A stretch of DNA of 64,000 nt from assembly GCA_016184365.1 (NCBI GenBank), contig JACPCW010000092.1, forward strand, positions 25,212 to 89,211, in the 5' to 3' direction. The DNA comes from Candidatus Rokuibacteriota bacterium. Its GTDB lineage: Bacteria > Methylomirabilota > Methylomirabilia > Rokubacteriales > CSP1-6. Position numbers and translations under genes: made by a program. This document shows, one piece after another, positions 55,459-64,000 of this stretch. The number at the start of each line of letters is the position of its first letter. The stretch's first letter is position 1. The notes below the pieces were generated by a model. That model searched no databases, had not been told where the DNA came from, and saw only the letters and a list, made by a program, of their open reading frames with translations.

Positions 55459-55476
55459 GGGAGCGGCGACGCTCCC
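55459..55476 (+). terminator. Hairpin between dnaJ and clpB
   Basis: GGGAGCG / CGCTCCC with loop GCGA, no U-tract. The 154-base gap between dnaJ and clpB otherwise shows a weaker GCGGG / CCCGC pair near 55500-55520 and a GGAG site before the clpB ATG. Confidence 0.5.
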
Positions 55477-55531
55477 TCCCGACGTACATCCAAGACAGAG
55501 CGGGCGTAAGAACACCCGCGGAGTAGAGCCG

Positions 55532-58135
<2,604 letters not shown>

Positions 58136-58217
58136 CGCGACTCCCCGGGCCGGCGAGACAGCGCGCACGTCCTGTGAAGCTGAATCGCCGGCCCCCCGTG
58201 CGATCATCCCAACGCCC

Positions 58218-59501
58218 ATGAGGTCTTCGTCTCGGACGCATCGCGTGCACCCCGCCTGGATCGTGCTCGGCGCCCTGACGTTCGCCATGATGGCGTCCAC
58301 CGGTCTGCGCGCCGTCTTCGGCGTCTACATCAAGCCGTTGGAGGCGGAGTTCGGGTGGTCACGCGGTGAGCTGTCGGGAGCCGCGGCGCTGTCGCTGCTG
58401 TTGCTCGGCGCCTCCGGGCCGTTCCTCGGTCGTCTCGCCGACCGCTGGGGCCCGCGCCGGGTCATTGCCTCGTGCCTGCTGCTGCTCGGCATCGGCTCGA
58501 TCGGATCGGCGTTCGTCCAGCAGCTCTGGCACCTCTACGTGACGGCCGGCGTGCTCATGGCCGTGGGCGCCGGCGGCGTGGCGCTCTCGACGGGCTCGAC
58601 GCTCGTCGCCCGCTGGTTCGAGCAGCGGCGCGGCCTGGCGATGGGGCTGGCCGGCGGCGCGATGTCGGCCGGCCAGCTGGTCATCATCCCGATCGCGACG
58701 GCGTTGACGTTCTATTACGGCTGGCGCACGAGCTTCATGGCGCTCGGCATCGGACTCCTCGTGCTCGTGCTGCCGTTCGCGGCCTGGCTCATCCGCAACG
58801 ACCCCGAGGAGCGTGGGCTCTCGCCGTACGGCGCGACCGGACCGGTGCGGTCGGCCGCGCAGGCGGCCGCCGAGCAGAAGGCCGGCCGCGTGTCGATCGT
58901 CGAAGCGTCGCGCGTGCCGCAGTTCTGGCTGCTGATGGCGACGTTCTTCGTGTGCGGCTATACCTCGAACGGCATGGTGCTGACGCACTTCATGCCGCAC
59001 GCGCTCGAGCACAGCTTCACCGAGTTCCAGGCGTCCGCCGCGCTCGGCGTGATGGGCGCGATGAACATCCTCGGCACGATCGGCTCGGGGTTCATCTGCG
59101 ACCGCTTCGGCCGCCGCGGACCGCTCGCCTTCTACTATTTCGTGCGCGGGCTGTCGCTGGTGTTCCTCCTCTACGTCTGGAACGTGCCGTCGCTCCACCT
59201 GTGGGCGGCGCTGTTCGGCCTGAACTACATCTCGACGGTGCCGCCGACGACGACGCTGACCGCGAACATCTTCGGCCGCTACTCCGTCGGCGAGCTTTCC
59301 GGCTGGATCTTCTTCTCGCACCAGGTGGGTTCGGCGCTCGGCGCCGCGCTGGCGGGCTGGGTGTTCGAGTGGACCGGCACCTATTCCGCGGCCTTCGTCT
59401 CCGCCGCGGTGATGGCGTTCGTCGCCGCCGGCCTGTCGCTCGCGATCCGCGAAGAGCCGGTCATCACGCGACCGACCATCGCGGCAGCCGCGGCCGTCTG
59501 A
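58218..59501 (+). CDS. MFS transporter
   Basis: 427 aa with 12 predicted helices in two halves. The cytosolic loop 2-3 motif GRLADRWGPRR is a variant of the MFS A motif GxLaDrxGrrr; a similar one is CDRFGRRGPLA in the second half. Similar proteins include monocarboxylate and oxalate/formate carriers, so an organic anion is a plausible substrate. Two tandem intergenic repeats follow the stop. Confidence 0.88.
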   Translation: MRSSSRTHRVHPAWIVLGALTFAMMASTGLRAVFGVYIKPLEAEFGWSRGELSGAAALSLLLLGASGPFLGRLADRWGPRRVIASCLLLLGIGSIGSAFVQQLWHLYVTAGVLMAVGAGGVALSTGSTLVARWFEQRRGLAMGLAGGAMSAGQLVIIPIATALTFYYGWRTSFMALGIGLLVLVLPFAAWLIRNDPEERGLSPYGATGPVRSAAQAAAEQKAGRVSIVEASRVPQFWLLMATFFVCGYTSNGMVLTHFMPHALEHSFTEFQASAALGVMGAMNILGTIGSGFICDRFGRRGPLAFYYFVRGLSLVFLLYVWNVPSLHLWAALFGLNYISTVPPTTTLTANIFGRYSVGELSGWIFFSHQVGSALGAALAGWVFEWTGTYSAAFVSAAVMAFVAAGLSLAIREEPVITRPTIAAAAAV

Positions 59502-59504
59502 TTG

Positions 59505-59671
59505 TCGTGGGGGCCCCGACATGGCCCCCACACCCCCCGTCGCTCGGAGGCGCCCCGGCGGAGCCGGGCCGCCCCTCGGTCACACGATGGCGCCCCGACA
59601 TGGCCCCCACACCCTCCGTCGCTCGGAGGCGCCCCGGCGGAGCCGGGCCGCCCCTCGGTCACACGATGGCG
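59505..59671 (+). repeat. Two tandem copies of the two-hairpin intergenic repeat
   Basis: Period 79 bases (ATGGCC at 59521 and 59600). The first copy has stem GTGGGGGCC / GGCCCCCAC around CCGACAT; in the second copy the 5' arm is shortened. The second hairpin is CCCCGGCGGAGCCGGG here. Each unit ends CTCGGTCACACGATGGC. The rest of the 218-bp gap holds only the AGGAGGT ribosome site of the next gene. Confidence 0.85.
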
Positions 59672-59719
59672 CGATATCGGCCGTACACTCGCGCCAGACA
59701 CCTCCAGGAGGTCCCCGGT

Positions 59720-60520
59720 ATGCCGACCGTCCGACTGCGCGACGCATCCGAATATCCCGAGCCCGCGCGCAAGCTCTTCGAGCTGTCGAACGCGTGGTTC
59801 GCCTACGACTTCCCCGCGCCGCCGGCGATGAGCCGCGTGATGGCGTGGGACCCGGAGTTCGGCGGTCCGCACGGGCGCGCGATGAAGCGCGCGATGGCGC
59901 CGGGCGAGTTCTCCCGCGCGGAAAAGGAGATGGTCGCCGCGGTCGTCTCGGGCGCGAACGCCTGTCGCTACTGAGTGACCGCGCATACTGCAGCCGGGAA
60001 GCTGCAGGGCATGAAGGACGACGCGCTCTGGTACGAAGCCGCGCACGTCGTGGGCATCACCAACGCGCTCAACGTGATCGCCGACGGGCTCGAGATCGCC
60101 CCGCTGATGCCGGTTGACGAGGCGCGCGCGGCCGGCGAGCTCGCGGCGACGTTCGCGGAGATCCGCACGTTCTATGCGCGGCCGGATGTGCCGGTCCCGT
60201 TCCGCCTCATCGCGCACGATCCCGCGTACGCGCGCGACGTGTGGCTCGCGACGCGGCGCGCGTTCGACGACCATCGGCTGCCGCGCCGGCTGAAGGCATC
60301 GCTCGCGTTCGCGGTGTCGCTCACGTCGCGCTCGCGCTTCGGCAGCGACTTTCACCTCGGCGAAATGCGGCGGCTCGGCGTGTCGGAGGCCGGCGTGCGG
60401 GAAGTGCTGGGCGTGACGCAGATGTTTTCCAGCTACACGAAGATCGCCGACACGCTGCAGCTCGAGCCCGACATGGCCGACCTCGCCCCGCCGGATCCGA
60501 CGCCGGCGCCAGGCGTGTAG
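59720..60520 (+). CDS. AhpD-like (carboxymuconolactone decarboxylase family) predicted selenoprotein, CxxU, second copy
   Basis: 266 codons with one in-frame TGA (59972-59974, codon 85). The motif reads NACRY-TGA-VTAH, where relatives have CxxC then x3-H; predicted pair Cys82/Sec85. The frame continues with a helical region (VGITNALNVIADGLEI) and a second AhpD-like half with no CxxC (about 150-250). AGGAGGT seven bases upstream fixes ATG 59720. A GTG right after the TGA would let a pipeline call two genes. Likely a peroxidase-related redox enzyme; the substrate is unknown. Confidence 0.87.
59972..60007 (+). promoter_or_regulatory. Predicted bacterial SECIS element of the second AhpD-like gene
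   Basis: Thirteen bases after the TGA a perfect 7-bp stem CTGCAGC / GCTGCAG (59988-59994 / 60001-60007) closes the loop CGGGAA, with G in loop position 2 and the loop 20 bases from the TGA. This is the same spacing as in the first AhpD-like gene with unrelated stem sequence. Confidence 0.7.
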
Positions 60521-60522
60521 TC

Positions 60523-61377
60523 ATGGATCCGATCAGTCTCGGTCGCCTTCGCGTCAGCGCCCTCGTCGAGACCGCCGGGCCGACGCGCGCGACGTGGCTC
60601 CTGCCGAACGCGACGCCCGAGGCGCTCGATCGCCATCGCGCGTGGCTCGCGCCGCACTTCCTCGACGGCGGCGGCCGGCTGCTGCAGAGCGTGCACGCGT
60701 TCGTCGTGCGGACGCCGGACGTCACCGTGCTCGTCGACACCTGCATCGGCAACGACAAGGACCGCGGCGGGCGCCGGCCCTTTCACATGTTGAGGACGCC
60801 GTTTCTCGACGACCTCCGCAGCGCCGGCTGCCCGCCCGAGTCGATCGACGTCGTCGTCTGCACGCATCTGCACGTGGACCACGTCGGATGGAACACACGG
60901 CTCGACAACGGCCGCTGGGTGCCGACGTTCCCGCGCGCGCGCTATCTCTTCGCGCGCCGGGAATGGGAGCACTGGTCGTCCGAGACCGACGACGACACGA
61001 AGCGGATCATGGCGGACAGCGTCGGTCCGGTCCTCGACGCCGGGCTCGCGGATCTCGTCGCCATGGACCATCGGATCACCGACGAGATCGAGCTCGAGCC
61101 GACGCCCGGACACACACCGGGGCACGTTAGCGTGCGGCTTCGGTCCGGCGACGGGGACGCGGTGATCACCGGCGACCTGATGCACCACCCGGTCCAGATG
61201 GCGGAGTTCGGGTGGGTGACGACGTTCGACTCGGACGTGGAGGCGGCACGCGCCACGCGCCGTGCGTTCTGCGACCGCTACGCCGACACGCCGGTGAAAG
61301 TGCTCGGCACGCACTTCCACCACCCGACGGCGGGCCGGATCGTGCGCGCGGGCGACGCCTACCGCTTCGTGGTCTAG
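60523..61377 (+). CDS. Metallo-beta-lactamase-fold hydrolase
   Basis: 284 aa. Zinc motif THLHVDHVG (His115, His117, Asp119, His120), further metal ligands in PGHTPGHVS (His) and ITGDLMHHP (Asp), and a terminal GTHFHHPTAG (His). A di-zinc hydrolase of the lactonase/glyoxalase II-like group; the substrate is unknown. It starts 2 bp after the AhpD-like stop, so the two are probably co-transcribed. Confidence 0.88.
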   Translation: MDPISLGRLRVSALVETAGPTRATWLLPNATPEALDRHRAWLAPHFLDGGGRLLQSVHAFVVRTPDVTVLVDTCIGNDKDRGGRRPFHMLRTPFLDDLRSAGCPPESIDVVVCTHLHVDHVGWNTRLDNGRWVPTFPRARYLFARREWEHWSSETDDDTKRIMADSVGPVLDAGLADLVAMDHRITDEIELEPTPGHTPGHVSVRLRSGDGDAVITGDLMHHPVQMAEFGWVTTFDSDVEAARATRRAFCDRYADTPVKVLGTHFHHPTAGRIVRAGDAYRFVV

Positions 61378-61435
61378 CCGCGCCTCTCGCGGATGTTGCG
61401 CGGCTCGAGGCCGACGGAGCGGCGACCGGCGAGGG

Positions 61436-63175
61436 TTAGCGGCCGATCGCGAGCGCGCCGCGACGCGGGTCGGCGGCCGCCCAGCGCGTGCCGTCGGCGC
61501 CGGCCTTCACGCCGCACACCGCGCCCGCGCGCCACTCCCACGCCGGCCATGCGCTGACGCGGTGGCCCATCGCGGCGAGCGCGTCGCATGTCTGGCCGTC
61601 GATGCGCGATTCGAGCTCGACCTTGCCGGGCGCGTGCGTGTGGGGCCAGAACGAATCGGGGAAGCTGCGCGACGCGAAGCGTGGCGCTTCGACCGCCGCC
61701 TGCAGCGGCAGGCCGAACACGACGTGATTCAGGAAGACCTGCAGCATCGCCTGCTGCTGCACGTCGCCCCCGGGCGTCCCGAAGCACAACGAAACGCGAC
61801 CGCCGTCCAGCACCATCGCGGGCGCGGGCGTGAGCCGCGGCCGCTTGCCCGGCGCGACGACGCCGGGATGCGTGGCATCGAGCCAGCCCTGCGAGCCGCG
61901 CGGCGACACCACGCAGCCGACGCCGGGGATGACCGGCGAATCGACGTGCGGATCGCTCGGCGTCGCCGAGAACCCGTTGCCGTCCGCGTCGATGACCGCG
62001 ACGTAGCTCGTGTCGAGCATGTCGTCGGAGCCGCCCGCCACCGCCGGCGCGATGCGCGGCGCCGCCGGCTCGGTCTCCCCGGCCGGATACATGTCCGGCC
62101 ACGCGCGCTCGCCGACGAGCCGGCGTCGGGCCTCCGCGTACGCCTCCGACAGCAGGCGCTCGGCCGGGATCTTCACGAACTTCGGATCGCCGTAGAACGC
62201 GTGGCGGTCCGCGAACGCGAGCTTCACCGTCTCGATCAGCCGATGCAGATACGCGGGCGAGTTGTGGCCGAGGCGGACGAGGTCCAGGCCGTCGACGAGA
62301 TTCAGCATCTGCAGCAGCACGGGCCCCTGGCACCAGAAGCCGCAGACCGCGACCTCGAGCGCGCCGAAGCGGCCGCGCATCGCGGGCTCGACCTCGACCG
62401 AGAAGTCCGCGAGATCCTCGAGCGCGAGCGGTCCGCCTTCGGCGCGGTGATACTCGGCAATCCGTCGCGCCGTCTCGCCGCGATAGAACTCGTCGCGCGC
62501 GGCGCGAATGCCCGCCGCCCGGTTCCCGCCCGCGTGCTTCTCCGCATCGATCATGCGCTGGAGCGTCTCGCCGAGCTCTTTCTGCACGATGATCGTGCCG
62601 ACGCCCGGGGCGCGGCCGCCGGGCAGCAGGTGCGCCGACGTCGGCCACTGACGGAACCGCGCTTCGTTCGCGGCGAACTGGTACGCGCTGAACGTCGAGA
62701 CCGGAAACCCGCGCGATGCGTAGTCGAGCGCGGGCGCGAGCGCATCGGCGAACGACATCGTTCCCCAGCGCGCGAGCGCGGTGCACCAGGCGTCCGGCGC
62801 CGCGGGGACGACGGTGCGCGCGACTCCGACCGCGATCTGCCCGCCGTGCCGCTCGCGGAAGTACCCGACGGTCGACTTGCGCGGATACGGACCGACGCCC
62901 GACACCTGCCACGTCTCGCTCGTCTGGCCGACGTGCACGAGGATGGGCGCGACCCCCGCGACGCTCACCATGTCGGGATGAACGACGCCGAGGGTGAACC
63001 CCGCCGCCACGCCGGCATCGATGGCGTTGCCGCCCGCTGCGAGCATCTGGGCTCCGGCGCCGGCGGCGAGCGGGTGCCCGGCAGCGATCGCCCATCGCCG
63101 TCCGATGACCTGAACGGTCGCGGTGGGGTCGTGGCGCGGCGCGGAGCGGTGGCCTTCGGCGGAATCGAGACTCAT
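61436..63175 (-). CDS. Gamma-glutamyltransferase family protein
   Basis: 579-aa Ntn-hydrolase precursor. The small-subunit start is expected at Thr of MLDTSYVAVIDADGNGFSATPS, after which FGTPGGDVQQQAM gives the oxyanion and substrate-binding glycine segment. AAGGNAIDAGVAAGFTLGVV near the N-terminus is typical. No signal peptide is visible. Substrates are gamma-glutamyl amides such as glutathione, or similar acyl compounds. I chose ATG 63175; an in-frame TTG (63196) is also possible. It is divergent from the C26 peptidase gene, which also handles gamma-glutamyl bonds. Confidence 0.88.
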   Translation of the reverse strand: MSLDSAEGHRSAPRHDPTATVQVIGRRWAIAAGHPLAAGAGAQMLAAGGNAIDAGVAAGFTLGVVHPDMVSVAGVAPILVHVGQTSETWQVSGVGPYPRKSTVGYFRERHGGQIAVGVARTVVPAAPDAWCTALARWGTMSFADALAPALDYASRGFPVSTFSAYQFAANEARFRQWPTSAHLLPGGRAPGVGTIIVQKELGETLQRMIDAEKHAGGNRAAGIRAARDEFYRGETARRIAEYHRAEGGPLALEDLADFSVEVEPAMRGRFGALEVAVCGFWCQGPVLLQMLNLVDGLDLVRLGHNSPAYLHRLIETVKLAFADRHAFYGDPKFVKIPAERLLSEAYAEARRRLVGERAWPDMYPAGETEPAAPRIAPAVAGGSDDMLDTSYVAVIDADGNGFSATPSDPHVDSPVIPGVGCVVSPRGSQGWLDATHPGVVAPGKRPRLTPAPAMVLDGGRVSLCFGTPGGDVQQQAMLQVFLNHVVFGLPLQAAVEAPRFASRSFPDSFWPHTHAPGKVELESRIDGQTCDALAAMGHRVSAWPAWEWRAGAVCGVKAGADGTRWAAADPRRGALAIGR

Positions 63176-63237
63176 TCTGGTCCGACCATCGTACAAGAAC
63201 CGAGGTGAAAATGCCTCTCGTTTAAATGGTTTAGGCT

Positions 63238-63972
63238 ATGAGCATGCCGCGACCGTTCATAGGTCTGACCACGTCCGTGACGATCGAGCAGTACCCGGAG
63301 CGCGCGTACGTCAACGCGGCGTACATCCGCGCCGTGCAGGGCGCCGGCGGCGTCCCGGTCCTGCTCCCGCCGCAGCTCGACGCCGAATCGGTGCGCGCGC
63401 TCTGGGAGCGCCTCGACGGTCTCGTTCTGACGGGCGGAGGGGACATCGACCCGAACCGCTTCGGCGAGCGTCCGCATGGCACGGTGTACGAGGTGTCGCC
63501 GGCACGCGACGAGCTCGAGCTGTCGCTCGTCGGATCGGCGATGGACGCGGCCGTGCCGCTCTTCGCGATCTGCCGCGGCATCCAGGTGCTGAACGTCGCG
63601 CTTGGCGGCACGCTGTGGCAGGACCTGCCGAGCGATGTCGGCATTGCCGTGACGCACAGCCAGAAGGAGCGGCGCGACGTCGCGACGCATCCCGTGACCG
63701 TCACCGGTGAGACGCAGCTCGCCGACGTGCTCGGCGCCCATGAGATCACCGTGAACAGCTTCCATCACCAGGCGATCCGGAAGCTCGGCGGCGGCCTGCG
63801 CGACGTCGCGTGGGCGCCGGACGGCGTGATCGAAGGCGTGGAGCTGCCCGAAGCGCCGGCGCTGGTCGTCGGCGTGCAGTGGCACCCCGAGGACCTCGTC
63901 GACGGCGACGCCGGCGCGCGGAATCTGTTCCGCGCACTGATCGACGCCGCGGCGGCGCGGGGGCGCCGCTGA
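63238..63972 (+). CDS. Gamma-glutamyl-gamma-aminobutyrate hydrolase family (peptidase C26)
   Basis: 244-aa class I glutamine-amidotransferase-like hydrolase. Nucleophile Cys112 in FAICRGIQVLNV; His216 and Glu218 in VGVQWHPEDL complete the triad. The N-terminal LTGGGDIDP is the oxyanion/glutamate-binding segment. It is like PuuD (gamma-glutamyl-GABA hydrolase). The divergent gamma-glutamyltransferase gene, 62 bp away, suggests a shared gamma-glutamyl metabolism. The gap holds an AT-rich stretch but no clear ribosome site. Confidence 0.9.
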   Translation: MSMPRPFIGLTTSVTIEQYPERAYVNAAYIRAVQGAGGVPVLLPPQLDAESVRALWERLDGLVLTGGGDIDPNRFGERPHGTVYEVSPARDELELSLVGSAMDAAVPLFAICRGIQVLNVALGGTLWQDLPSDVGIAVTHSQKERRDVATHPVTVTGETQLADVLGAHEITVNSFHHQAIRKLGGGLRDVAWAPDGVIEGVELPEAPALVVGVQWHPEDLVDGDAGARNLFRALIDAAAARGRR

Positions 63973-64000
63973 GCTATCCGCGCGGCTTCACCCAGGTTTC

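Noticed and set aside
59975..60520. Independent gene starting at the GTG directly after the TGA
   Set aside because: It would begin inside the conserved motif after CxxU; no ribosome site is present, while AGGAGGT lies before ATG 59720.

Overview
The window is a 64 kb piece of a high-GC bacterial chromosome with very tight gene packing and many ATGA, GTGA and TGATG start/stop overlaps. Gene content points to a soil or subsurface aerobe of the Methylomirabilota / 'Candidatus Rokubacteria' type: branched-chain amino-acid and peptide ABC importers, M81 peptidase, an aa3-type oxidase next to a bd-like oxidase with c-type cytochromes, DUF1800/DUF1501 pairs and selenoproteins. That placement is inference from gene content; no rRNA or tRNA gene was seen.

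Layout. 1-5.4 kb: end of a peptide ABC importer, cupin, PilZ, M81 peptidase, DUF1054 and HAD genes. 5.5-14.4 kb: livK-G-F-H-M importer, then a ParB-like protein, an SDR, alanine racemase and a dihydrolipoamide-dehydrogenase-like flavoprotein. 14.4-22 kb: TauE permease, M24 peptidase, then an ECF sigma/anti-sigma operon running into small secreted proteins and a DUF1800/DUF1501 pair. 22-32 kb: K+ channel, epimerase, AhpD-like protein, PD-(D/E)XK nuclease, squalene/phytoene synthase, M23 peptidase, PAC2 protein. 32-50.7 kb, all minus strand: a respiratory supercluster with a bd-like quinol oxidase subunit I, three c-type cytochromes, aa3 oxidase subunits I-IV, heme A synthesis (ctaA, ctaB), two cupredoxin-like secreted proteins, a universal-stress/PCP_red/rubredoxin fusion, a radical SAM protein and an Mrp-like ATPase. 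A divergent promoter pair at 50.78-50.86 kb separates it from a proteostasis block (ftsH, htrA, dnaJ, clpB; 50.9-58.1 kb). 58.2-64 kb: MFS transporter, a second AhpD-like protein, a metallo-beta-lactamase-fold hydrolase, gamma-glutamyltransferase and a class C26 peptidase.

The strongest new signal is three genes, each interrupted by one in-frame TGA exactly where its family has a redox cysteine: the C-x4-C site of the flavoprotein (TGA 13094-13096) and the CxxC sites of two AhpD-like proteins (TGA at 24934-24936 on the minus strand and 59972-59974). Each TGA is followed at a fitting distance by a stable hairpin with an early G in its apical loop, as expected for a bacterial SECIS element. I read them as selenoproteins. 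Conventional annotation would split each into two false genes. TGA is an ordinary stop elsewhere in the window, so code reassignment is unlikely.

A second signal is a family of roughly 75-100 bp intergenic elements at seven loci, often in tandem. Each has two hairpins whose stems vary by compensatory changes while the first loop (CCGACAT or close to it) is conserved. Some copies have run into coding sequence. Other points of interest are the fused stress/PCP_red protein, a peptide motif shared by the anti-sigma factor and its secreted neighbour, and a bd-like oxidase with cytochromes c but no CydB.
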